From Capsicum annuum (taxonomy: Eukaryota; Streptophyta; Magnoliopsida; Solanales; Solanaceae): a DNA stretch of 64,000 nucleotides. The notes below the pieces were generated by a model. It was not told where the DNA came from. It saw only the letters and a list, made by a program, of their open reading frames with translations, and ran no database searches. Within the stretch, counting starts at the first letter, position 1. Each line of letters begins with the position of its first letter. Shown piece after piece: positions 54,427-64,000 of the stretch. The stretch is from the NCBI RefSeq assembly GCF_002878395.1, contig NC_061119.1, positions 13,121,295 through 13,185,294 of the forward strand, given 5' to 3'. Both the position numbers and the translations under genes were made by a program.

Positions 54427-56987
54427 TGTAATACCCCAAACTTTTCTTAGCTTAGATTTGTCCCTAGAATGTTAAGGGAGAGCTTCCAAAGCGAATATTA
54501 ATTATTTTGTGTGGAATTCTTCAGATTTAGATCTCCTATTATGTGGAAAATTGAATAAGCCCTCCAATAATATAAAATTCACCTAAATTCGATAACCGAG
54601 TAAGAAGTTATGGATATTTTAAGTTCCAGTTGTAAAACACCGTGATTTGGGCCCTTAGCGCATTGCGGAAAACCATAAAATCACAATTGTCAATTTCCAG
54701 TAAGACTCCGCGATTTTGGCACATCACGGAGAGGTCTATTTTCTCATTTATCAATTTCCAGTAGCCCAATGCTATAGTGGCGCATCACGTTGAAGTTCCA
54801 GGTCCCAATTGTCAAAATTCAGTGGGACAACACGATAGCTCTGCGTCGTTGAGGTCCCCAATTTTTCAGTCGTCAATTTTTAATAAGCTACCGTGATAGT
54901 GGCGTGTCGCGGTGGCCAATTAATCAGGACCCAGTTACATTTTTTCCAGTTTCATTTAGGCATTTTAAAAGGGTATTTTGGACAATTCCCAAGCCCCCAA
55001 TCCATTCAAAACACAAGATTAATCATATCCTATGCCTATTGTGCTCATTATTCATCATCCTCTTCAAAAGCAAAACCCTAGAAACCCAAAGCTTATTCTA
55101 CAAGGAATCAAAATCCTCCATAGATTCTCCAAAAAAGCTCTAAATTGAGGGTTTCAAAAGTAAGAACATCAAGAACCCATCATCAAGAACTCAACAGGAA
55201 TCCAAGATTCAAGGTTTCTTCATCTAAGCATCAATCAAGGTATGTGAGGTTTATGAACAAGGATACTCCTTTCATCCTTGTGCCCAAAACTTGTTTTAAA
55301 TTACAAAGTTATTTGATTTTAAATGATTTTTCATTAAATTGAAATTAGGGTTCATACCCAATGTTGCCATTTACAAGATTATGAGATTTCAAGTGAATTA
55401 TAAGTTGAATTACATATTTATTTTCATATTTTCATGCTTGTTACAGAAATTTCTGGATTTTGAGATGAATTATCATTGATTTTATTTTCAAGTATGATTA
55501 TTATAATGTTTTGACATGAGATTTAAAGCATGGGTTATTAGCCCAAGATTGAATATTGTTAATTCAAGAAAGATGATGCTTTAAGCATCTTATGAGCAAA
55601 TTATTACAGATTTTTAGAAAAAGCTTTGATCTTTTGATCCTCAGTTTAGCTATGGAATCCACTTTACAGATTTTAGAATTCAGATCAGCTTTATTTACAG
55701 ATTTTATCATATAAATGCATAATTGGTTTTAGATAAACCCTTATACTAGTTTTAAAGTTGATTTCCAACAGAATGAACGTAGCAACTAAAAAGAAAGTAG
55801 TATTTAGCACCGAGCGGGAAGTGTGGCTTTAGTACATCCTACTTTCATAGAACTACGTAGCCAACGTAGGTATAGATTATCAGATTATTCCTATTTATAT
55901 ATGGATGACAGATTTAGCTTGTGATCGATCACATGGGTAGGTTATACTCCCTGGCAAGAATATGATGCCTCTCCCCAACGTGAGGTTTCTTCCTTAGGAG
56001 GACGAGACGTTGGACACTAAATAGCTCACATTGTTTATGTCGATTAAGAGAACCTCCCTGCTAGTAAAAGATAATACAACTTTCAGATAAAGTATTTTCC
56101 CTAAAGTTTTAAAAACTAACAGACTACAGATTTTAGAACAGAAAAAGATTTTAAAAAACTAAGTGTAAAGGCTCACAAGTTTTACTCAGATTATACCTTA
56201 CAGAAAAGATAATAGCTTCAAAGTTCATCTTTCATATTTCAGATTCAGTAGTGAATCCTTCTACACTTAGACATAATGGTTTAAAGGGAGAATACGAGTA
56301 CAAATTTTAGAACTAAATGTTATGGCTCACTAGATTCATAAAGTATGATTTGTTATTCATGACTATTATTTTTCAGTATTTTAGACATTCCAGCTTATGT
56401 GAGTCATTTATATTTACCATGCATTGTTTTATAAATGATGACTATGAGATGATATTTTACTTATGCATATCACCCCCATATACTGATTGCATCCTCAAAG
56501 TACTAATCTACATATACGTACGTCTATGTGCTACATTGTCTCATAATGTAGGTATAGGTGCTTAGTAGCAGCAGCGTGAGTAGTTTGAGCATCTTCATCA
56601 ACATTCCAGTTGGTGAGTCCTCATAGTTTGGGGGCTTATTTTATCTATTCAGATTTTGCAGTTTATCAGTTTATGAGCTTTTAGCATTTCCTTTCAGACA
56701 GCTCGAGTTAGCTTGGGGTTTGTCCCAATGACTCTCTAGTTATTAGTAGTAGAGGCTTGTTAGACTACTAGTGTTGATATAGATTATTTAGTTTTGATGT
56801 TTTCAGATATTTTGTTCAGATTATTCTCAGATATTATAGACAATTTTTGCATTCAGTATGACTTTTATGTCTATATATCCATTATTACAAAAATTAGGCT
56901 CAATAGTATACAGACAGGGTTAGCTTAAGGCTACTCGTAGTCTTAGGCACCGTGTGACGTCTTGGGATTAGATTTCAGGGCGTTACA
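54427..56987 (+). mobile_element. Solo LTR (TGTAATACCCC...GGGCGTTACA)
   Basis: 2,561 bp beginning TGTAATACCCCAAAC and ending TCAGGGCGTTACA, with an 8-bp near-perfect end inversion (TGTAATAC / CGTTACA). The flanking target duplication GTTTT is perfect (54422-54426 and 56988-56992). No internal domain lies between the ends, so it is a solo LTR left by recombination between two LTRs. A leader-like block with 'gcaaaaccctagaaaccc' (about 55069) follows the CACCGC-type module array (54640-54915). Gypsy, probably a chromovirus. Confidence 0.9.
54640..54915. repeat. Palindromic module array in solo LTR
   Basis: About five units: 'caccgtgatttgggcccttagcgcattgcgg', 'tttccagtaagactccgcga' + 'ttttggcacatcacggag', 'atttccagtagcccaatgct' + 'atagtggcgcatcacgttg', 'aaattcagtgggacaacacg' + 'atagctctgcgtcgttgag' and 'aataagctaccgtgatagtg' + 'gcgtgtcgcggtgg'. 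The unit plan is the one in LTR A. Confidence 0.8.
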
Positions 56988-58681
56988 GTTTTATAAGGTG
57001 TTATAATATCTTCTCCCTGGGACATCCTACGAGGAGAGTTTTTAAAAAAGTGTTGCACGTGTTTCTCAGATGTTGCTAGGGTGGTCTCAATGTTTCATGA
57101 ATGAGTATGATATGAGGATGTAATGCTTACAAACAATCACAATGAGTATTTTCACAACCAACCACATGATATATTTCCACAATCAACCACATGATATATT
57201 TTCACAATCAACCATAATGATATATTTCTATAACCACGTGAGCCAATATCCACTCATTATTTTAGTTTCATCCACGAGTTTCCACATGTCTCATATGCCA
57301 ATAAAGTATGAATATAATCACAATACACCAATGGTACCATATTAAGCATTTTAACAACACAATACAATTATTCACATGGATTCAAGGCTATCAATATCCC
57401 ATAGGACCCCACACGGTTACACATATCACATAATAACTTAATTTCGGCAATTACATCACATATAGGCCACCACACAACCACAACACATAAATAACTATTT
57501 TTCATGATTAGTTCCTACCCTTAACATGCATTTTGTATTATCATTTACTACCTATCCCAGTCTGAAAGAGTTAAGCCATAACCTACCTCAAAAGCCAAAA
57601 CTAGTCCGCTACACTTTGAACCCATGACCTTACTTTCCACGAATGATCTCACACTTTACGGAAACATTAAATATGAAATCTACGCATAAAAATAAAACCA
57701 ACAACACTTATATTGACTACTTTACAAAATCAGAACTTTACTTTAAAAACATATTTCCCATATTTTTAGAAATCTACAATAGAAAAACCAAGTCAAATTG
57801 AAGAAAAACTATTTTTAAGCTTTACCAGGTAAAATTTTTTGAAATTCAAGTTAAAATCATGAATCAGAGTTGTTTGAAGGGTTAAATTGATGAAAAACTA
57901 ATAACTATAATATAAAAATATTATTCAAGTAAAAAGAAGTGAAATTGGAGTTTAAAATCAAGCCCTAAGATTTTTGGAGTTTTTGAGAAATTAATAAAGA
58001 AATTACTAAGAAAAGGGTGAATTCTTACCTTAAATCCGTAATAAAATTAAGAAATAGATGTTAATCTAGCTTCCCAAGCTCTCACAAACTTTACTTTTAA
58101 ACTCCCACACTATTTCAGGGTTTAACTCCCACGGGGCAAGATGAAAATGAGCAAAATGGGCCAAAAGGAGAAAAATCTGCTATAATAGAAGATTTTTCTG
58201 CAATATCAGTTTTTTTGGTCGATCGGACTTCGACGGGGTGCTCGGGATTCGTTCAGAGTTCGATACATGCAAACAAACTATGAAACCATACTAATTTGAC
58301 ATTTCAGACGCGATGGAGATATCATATTTTCTAACAAATATCATTTTCACAAAGTTGATCCTCGAAACCCGAAATCACAATTTTCCAAACCAAGGGTCGA
58401 AATGAGATTTAAAAGCCATAAAATCATACCAAATATATTAACACCCTAAAATCAATATCCCGGATCTGTTGGCAAAGTTTAATTTTCCATTCGAGGTCGT
58501 TTCGATCAAATGTGGGTCCCACACCTATATTTTTTATTTTCCAACTTTCCGATCAATAGGTTGAAATGAGCTCGGGTATATCGGGACCCGAACCAAAGGT
58601 CTACCTAACCTTAAATTGATATTCTGGAGCTGCTAGTGCAATCCATTCGACCATCCATCACACAGATCAAAAGATATCCCC

Positions 58682-60479
58682 TGACAGTGCCCAAGTGCAC
58701 ACGCAAGTGTACGTGATCTTATCAAGTAGTAAAGTGGCTTCAAGAAAGTCCAAGTATCAATCTCTTAGGGACTTGTGTTCGCCGACTATATAATTCTAGT
58801 TTAACCAATTGAGGAGAGTAGCAAATCGAGTTTTAGAATTGTAAATTAAAAATAAAATAAACAATGCGTAAAAATAAAAGTCTTGGGATAATTAATGGAT
58901 AAAAACCCAGGGTTAAAGCACTTCGAACAATCATACTATGTGTTGAACTTCATGCGTCAACTCAGGGTTGTTGATTCGCAGGGTTAATTACATGATCATG
59001 GTTTCCCAACCTCTAATCTTTTACCTAATATGGAACATTACAACTACATTATTGAGCGAGGATGCAATAATTCAATTAAGTTAATTAAAGCTATCATCCT
59101 ACGTTTGACTTAAGTAAGACATCTAAATACATCCTAACTTAAGTAAGACATCTAAATACATCCCTGTCCTAGACGCTAAGTTTAATTCCTTATTTTATAA
59201 AAGAATAAAAACCCAAACTTTATTTATTCTCATGTTCTATCTTCCTATTCTCTCTCCTGAGATCAAAATGTCGATAATATATGTATTTTATGGGTGATCA
59301 ATCCATAAAATAATTAAAACATGAATAAAAAAACAACTAATAATGATAAGCTAATTAAACGAAATTAATCCAAAACAATAATAATCATGTTCTTGGCTTT
59401 AACCCCGAAAAGAGGGTTTAGCCTTGAATGGAAATATTCATCATCCAATCCCTTGGAATAATAATACAAACCATAAAAAAATTAAATTAAAGAATGATAA
59501 AACCTAAAAAGAAGTTGTGGTAGCCTCCAATGATGTCCCAAGTGATCTAGGGTGTTCCAAGATTGTCAAAAACGTGTTTGGGGCGTTGTATTTATAGTAT
59601 ATAAGTCATAAGCCCACTTGGATTAGGTTTTCACGTCATTCTTGGCACAAATATCCAAATTTTGGTTGCCTCCGCATCGCGGTGACATGCCACTTCACAA
59701 TTGTCAAAAAATCTGTCGAATTCCAGTAGCTCGTTGAGATTTCAACACGTCACGGAGCCTTCTTAAACCCAATTATAAGCTACAATTGCCATATATTCAA
59801 TAATTTGGGCCACTTCTGAATCCAGTTGTTCTTTTCACTTATCCATTTACCACTCCTATAAGTGACATGCACCTCATACATTTCAGGGGTCTAAATTACG
59901 TCAATTTTTTTATTGTGCTTTCGTTGAGCCATTCTGAGACTTCTTGAGTTGTTTTCACTTGATTTGAAGCTTGTATATCATTCATATATAATAATAATCC
60001 ATTTAAAAAGCATCCTATAGCATTAAACAATAAAATTTATAGCTCAAAACAACACAACATCCTCACCGATGAACAAGAAACACGAGCTAAGCATAGGCTA
60101 AATTCACATTAAGCTTAAACTTATTGTTTTGACTCTTTTCTTGATCCAATTGACCCTTGAACATTATAAATAAGTTGTTTCACATATAAATATATAATAA
60201 CAACCTTAGTAAATCATTAAAACACATTATAAACCAACACAATAGACTAGAAAAACACCTAGCTCAAGCTAGTTACACTAGTTTTCTCGATTGAACTCTA
60301 AATGCTCAAATTGAATCAAAACTCATGTGAAACCACCATTAAACATTGTAAGCACATACTTGGATACATAAGTGCTCATTTATATCATTATCAACCTATA
60401 TATCACATGAATCATCCTCAAAACAAGGCTAAAAAGGCTAGAATAGTAGCGATATAATGCATAAATACACCCAACATCA
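58682..60479 (-). mobile_element. Element B 3' LTR (Athila-like)
   Basis: 1,798 bp: on the plus strand TGACAGTGCCCAAG to ...ACACCCAACATCA, i.e. minus TGATGTTGGG...GGCACTGTCA. It repeats at 63254 in the same orientation next to a tRNA-Asp-type primer site, fixing the element on the minus strand. The minus-strand promoter is visible as ACTATAAATACAACG (about 59587-59601). A palindrome block at 59671-59760 ('tccgcatcgcggtgacatgc', 'ttccagtagctcgttgagat' + 'ttcaacacgtcacggag') lies just upstream of that TATA in the transcriptional sense. Confidence 0.85.
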
Positions 60480-60493
60480 CCACCCCACACTTA
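60480..60493 (-). promoter_or_regulatory. Polypurine tract of element B
   Basis: On the minus strand TAAGTGTGGGGTGG, directly before the 3' LTR. Identical in pattern to the tract of element A. Confidence 0.8.
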
Positions 60494-62030
60494 TAGCCTT
60501 GTTCGTCCTCGAACAACTCTTAACTATAAACACCATGAGTTGAAGAGACTAAAAACTTCTACTAAATGCAAGACACTCAAGATAGCACTATAATGACTAC
60601 ACGAAATGCAAGTTTACAATACTAAGCATGTTATACCCAATTGTAAGCTCAGGAATCCTACTTCCAAAACATTCTAGCCTCAAGAATGAACTCCACAAGT
60701 GGAAAACTCATGCATATTTCTCAATCAAAGACATCACAAGAATCACCCATATTCATCAAAAATGTGCCCCTCACCACAAGATAGTTACCCATAATCACTC
60801 ACAATGATGCAAATTATCACAATGAGTATGCAAATCAAGTTACGCTCACTCTCACAATGAATTCACAAGTTACACATAATGAACCATAGGCTTTCCCTTA
60901 GTGTAGTGCTCCACTAATATTAGAATGTTGAATTTAGGATCAAATAGGTCTTTTTCGGGTTATAATGTAAGCTAAGGGACGGGTAGGAACTATTTGAAAA
61001 TAGTGACTAACCTTTCTAAGTGCTTTAATACACTACATTAAACAATTAGAATCAATCTCCAACAACCAAATTACACTTATTCATGCACCCATACCTTTTA
61101 TTTTTGCCCCATCTCTTTTAAACATTTTCAAAAACACTTGGTGGACACACAATTTACTACCACAAGAATTAATTTTTTTTCACAATCATGGAAATATTTT
61201 TAGAATAAATTATATCACAATCATCCACTCGACATCAATTATATACCAATAACTATTACCTTGGGGCATCAATTTCACCTTTTTCTTTTTCAATTTCTCA
61301 AACATCTTACTCAATTAATTTTTCATTAATTAATAAGCTAAAGGCTCAATGGGGGTTAACTAGGATAATGCACAAAGGCAGGATAACTAGAAGGTATAAA
61401 ATAAGGCTATCAAAGAAATATCCATATCATCTCCTAAACCCACACTCTTTATTTCGCTTCACACACACACACCGAGCAAGTTCTAGACATCACATGCAAC
61501 AAGGAATATACAAAAATCTCACGCGCACATGGCATATGCTCAACTCAATAGGATCATCATAGACTCCCAACCAAACAATAGCATGAATTCAAATTTAAGC
61601 CAAAAAGTACAAGAGTCACAAAAATGAGCCTCAGAGTCTCAAAAATAGTAATTCACAACAATTAACATGCTTTTACATATAAATCCACTTGTATCATGTA
61701 ATAAAAAATAGCACCAACAAGAATATCTCACTTATTCCTAACGTAAATTTTTTTAAAGTGAGCCAAAATTTGAGAATTTCCCCATCCCACACTTAAAAAT
61801 CTACTTTGTCCCCAAATTGAATTTAAAAGTTAAAAGATAGAAATATTCTCTGAGGCCTCTAAGCCTAGCTAGTATCATCTTTACACATAAATGAGATCCA
61901 TGGACCCCACATTCAATCTTTTCCATGCTTCAAGCTCAAGTTTATGGTACTTAGACTTTCCATTAACCTGTGACTCAACCAAAAACAACAACTACGTGAA
62001 ATAAAAATTAAAAAAAATTAAAAAGAAAAC
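60494..62030 (-). other. Element B 3' untranslated region
   Basis: No reading frame. The part to about 61020 matches the 3' region of element A in reverse. 61780-61830 reads 'ccccatcccacacttaaa' on the plus strand, i.e. a second tract-like AAGTGTGGGATGGGG on the minus strand, comparable to the early tract in element A at 49472. Confidence 0.6.
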
Positions 62031-62034
62031 ATAC

Positions 62035-62220
62035 CTAATTAACTTGGGTTGCCTCCCAAGCAACGCCTAATTTAGTGTCACGGCATGACCTAATCAACTT
62101 TTTCCTCCACCTTGAGGAAATGAACTTCACCCCCAATTTTGCATCCATTTTTTTGCCTTGCTCATAGGATGGTGGTACAAAAATTAAGGAACAACGTATG
62201 GATGATGCACGATAAACCAT
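62035..62220 (-). pseudogene. End of pol, element B
   Basis: The minus-strand reading ends ...CRDTKLGVAWEATQVN at 62038. Plant gypsy elements commonly end pol at a 'cgt--cga--ttaaa-aagcgctt-gtgggaggcaaccca' sequence, in other frames read 'GRQP'. Here 'cttgggaggcaacccaagtt' is present (minus strand, about 62040-62062). It marks the C-terminal end of the original polyprotein. Confidence 0.55.
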
Positions 62221-62279
62221 TCGGCCTTAAAGTGAGGTGTGTTTTTATATTGCCTATCTGGTGTAAAATCAAGAATATA

Positions 62280-63175
62280 GGATTCTTATTCCTCATCTTC
62301 ACACTCTTCCACTATTTTAAATGATTCCACAGAAAAGACATCATCTAAACATAATGTAGAAAAATGCTTCGAGTGAGGCCCAACCAATCCTACATCAAAA
62401 CTTACACTATTCACTCCACACTCACTTTTATTCACCTTCTCAATTTCAGTCTCAAAATAAAGATGACAATTGAGTGGATGTGATTCTTGTGTTTGCTCCA
62501 CAAATTGGCTAATATCCTCCTCATATTTTTCTTTTCTTAGCCACTGTAGACATGGTGGCAGTGGTATCTCCTTAACCTATCCAACAATTTTAGTTTTCGA
62601 GTACTCAGACTTCCTCGAATTATCTGCAACTTCATCTACAACAGGTTGGGAAGCAACTTGTTCTGCAGCCTTTCTTTGGTTCTTCATGTATGCCAACAAC
62701 TCAACCTGAGACGCTAAAACTTATTTCATCATCTCTTCCAAATTGCTCGTTTGAGTTGTGGCCTGCATGTTTAGTTGTTGATGCCGAAACTATTGCTGGT
62801 TGGTTCATGATTGAATTTGTGACTGATTCAGCCCCGTTCAATTGTAGTAGTTTATATAATTTTGCCTTTCAGTATAGCCCACAAAAAATTCTGAATCAGG
62901 ATTAACAGCACACATAGCTGCAATATGACCACTTTGACCACAAACCAAACACCAAGTTTTAGTCTGCTCCACAGGTAGAACAATATCCACATCATATTGT
63001 GAAGGTCCCATCTATGCACTTCCATCAAAATTTGAACAATAAGCCGCTTGATGTGGTCCCCCACAGAAACAACAAGAATCATCATCACTTGAAAACCATC
63101 TATACCAGGCTGATATCTCAAGAAGAGTGTGAGAAAAATAGAAATAAAGAAAAATAAAAAGAAGCTAAACAAAAA
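62280..63175 (-). pseudogene. Element B gag remnant with two zinc knuckles
   Basis: Reading the minus strand from about 63110: SCCFCGGPHQAAYC (CxxC-x3-H-x4-C), a stop, then QTKTWCLVCGQSGHIAAMC (a full CX2CX4HX4C knuckle, about 62899-62945), followed by AVNPDSEFFVGYTERQNYIN, a pattern shared with the gag of the element at 1-3 kb (CTANPDSANYMGNANLQGQ). After that come the Asn/Gln-rich linker and stops. The capsid part is missing upstream, as the primer site lies at 63230. Zinc knuckles bind genomic RNA in the particle. Confidence 0.75.
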
Positions 63176-63229
63176 TATTTACAACTCAATATAGAAAAAC
63201 TAAAATTATGATAGTTGCCTAATTACAAG

Positions 63230-63247
63230 TCCCCGGCAACGGTGCCA
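63230..63247 (-). promoter_or_regulatory. Primer binding site of element B (tRNA-Asp type)
   Basis: Minus strand TGGCACCGTTGCCGGGGA, one mismatch from the complement of the plant tRNA-Asp 3' end, six bases from the LTR start at 63254. Confidence 0.9.
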
Positions 63248-63253
63248 AAAACT

Positions 63254-63657
63254 TGACAGTGCCCAAGCGCACACACAAGTGTACGTGAACTTATCAAGTA
63301 GTAAAGAGGCTTCAAGAAAGTGCAAGTATCGATCTCTCAAGGACTTTCATTTGCCGAATATCTAATTATAGTTTAACCAATTGAGGAGAGTAGCAAATCG
63401 AGTTTTAGAACTGTAAATTAAAAATAAAATAAACAATGCGTAACAATAAAAGTCTTGGGGCAATCAATAGATAAAAACCCAGGGTTAAAGCACTTCGAAC
63501 AATCATACTATAAAAACCCAGGGTTAAAGCACTTCGAAAAATCATACTATGTGTTGAACTTCATTCGTCAACTTTCTTATCTTAGTTGTTGATTCGTAGG
63601 GTTAATTGCATGATCATGGTTTTCCAACCTCTAATCTTTTACCTAATATGGACATGA
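63254..63657 (-). mobile_element. Element B 5' LTR, left part up to the gap
   Basis: Matches the start of 58682-60479 (TGACAGTGCCCAAGCGCACA...). Unlike that LTR it carries a tandem duplication of about 37-40 bp ('aaacccagggttaaagcact' + 'tcgaacaatcatactat', 63474-63550). The sequence is cut by the N gap just after 'acctaatatggacatga'. Confidence 0.85.
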
Positions 63658-63757
63658 NNNNNNNNNNNNNNNNNNNNNNNNNNNNNNNNNNNNNNNNNNN
63701 NNNNNNNNNNNNNNNNNNNNNNNNNNNNNNNNNNNNNNNNNNNNNNNNNNNNNNNNN
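63658..63757. other. Assembly gap (100 N)
   Basis: Exactly 100 N. Left of it is LTR B; right of it is a different retroelement. The remaining 1.4 kb of LTR B is therefore missing or unresolved. Confidence 0.99.
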
Positions 63758-64000
63758 TTTTGGTAAGAGCTTTCCAAGATTGTTTTTGTAAGAACAAAAC
63801 CTAGCCTTGAGCTTTGATACCAAATGATACAATTCTAAGTGTGAATCAAGAGATTCCAACCAACACAAGAACAACAAGATGAACAACAAAGTGCTAGTGA
63901 ATCGAAAATGGCCACATACGGCTTCACTAGGTTTGCAACACTTGTTTGAACTAGAAAAGTGAGTTTAACAACAAGAACAACAAAGACGATATTGCTAGTG
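63758..64000 (-). mobile_element. LTR retroelement start: leader, primer site and LTR end
   Basis: Minus strand: the LTR ends ...CACTTAGAATTGTATCA (plus start TGATACAATTC, 63825), two bases, then TGGTATCAAAGC (63811-63822 on the plus strand), matching the initiator-Met primer site TGGTATCAGAGC with one mismatch, then leader 'tcaaggctaggttttgttct'. The LTR runs past the window edge and matches 1-145 in inverted orientation. Family (copia or TRIM) cannot be decided from this piece. Confidence 0.8.

Larger units (their letters stand above)
53475..58681 (-). mobile_element. Chromovirus-like LTR, copy 2, split by a solo LTR
   Basis: Begins TGTCATGGCCCAAAAATG, parallel to copy 1 at 41711, and continues for about 2.6 kb once the solo LTR at 54427-56987 is removed. 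After the insertion, 'tcctacgaggagagt' parallels copy 1's 'ccctcgaggaggtgg'. The right part has phrases typical of gypsy LTR U3 regions ('cgaggtcgtttcgatcaaatg', 'tgggtcccac', 'aaattgatattctggagctgc'). It stops at the next LTR (58682) without a visible TG..CA end, so it is probably truncated. No gag or pol. Confidence 0.65.

Overview
This window looks like repeat-dense nuclear DNA from a eudicot, most probably a member of the Solanaceae. The pointers are a tRNA-derived SINE of the tobacco/Solanum TS type, an RTE-type LINE with a GTT-rich tail, Ty3/gypsy LTRs beginning TGTCACGA or TGTAATACCCC, a Tat/Ogre-type LTR ending, and a split gene for a plant fatty acyl-CoA reductase. There is no sign of prokaryotic organisation, and I found no rRNA gene, tRNA gene or CRISPR array. 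Two runs of exactly 100 N (23343-23442 and 63658-63757) are assembly gaps.

Layout. 1-7.5 kb: a decayed minus-strand Athila-like gypsy element (gag, protease, start of RT, a tRNA-Asp-type primer site, 5' LTR). Its LTR is split by a Tat/Ogre-like LTR, and its RT is cut by the end of another LTR at the left edge. 8.0-8.2 kb: a SINE with a 16-bp target duplication. 8.8-10.8 kb: a truncated copia element. 10.8-13.1 kb: LTR debris, a 3' fragment of an RTE LINE and old MITE-like sequence. 13.1-15.2 kb: a 5'-truncated L1 LINE on the minus strand. 15,562-21,733: a complete but dead copia element (214-bp LTRs, CAAAC target duplication) with a 676-bp hAT-type MITE inside its RT.

22.8-41.7 kb is the only host-gene locus: a fatty acyl-CoA reductase gene (FAR, MS2/FAR2-like) in eight recognisable exons. 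It is a pseudogene with frameshifts, nonsense codons, a damaged splice donor and a missing 3' end. A copy of the start of exon 1 lies 9.6 kb upstream. Between the two copies sits a 9-kb nest: an RTE LINE (16-bp target duplication) containing a 5.2-kb CACTA element, which contains part of an LTR. Intron 1 carries a two-tier palindromic Mutator-like element (9-bp target duplication). Exon 5 carries a 4.4-kb hAT transposon with an almost complete transposase. The last recognisable intron ends at a gypsy LTR.

41.7-64 kb is nested LTR-retrotransposon sequence: a chromovirus-like LTR fragment, a 40-bp tandem array in the 3' region of a Tat/Ogre-like element with its 3' LTR, an element end encoding a PF20167-like 'putative plant transposon protein' with its own TATA box and leader intron, its LTR, a second chromovirus-like LTR containing a 2,561-bp solo LTR (TSD GTTTT), and an internally deleted Athila-like element on the minus strand. 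The right edge holds an inverted copy of the LTR end seen at the left edge.

The most unusual signal is a roughly 40-50 bp palindromic module (core like CACCGCATCGCGGTGAG, preceded by TTCCAGTG) repeated in tandem within several otherwise different LTRs and in the internal promoter at 46.8 kb. Analogous arrays with different palindrome cores occur at 7.0 and 11.5-11.9 kb.
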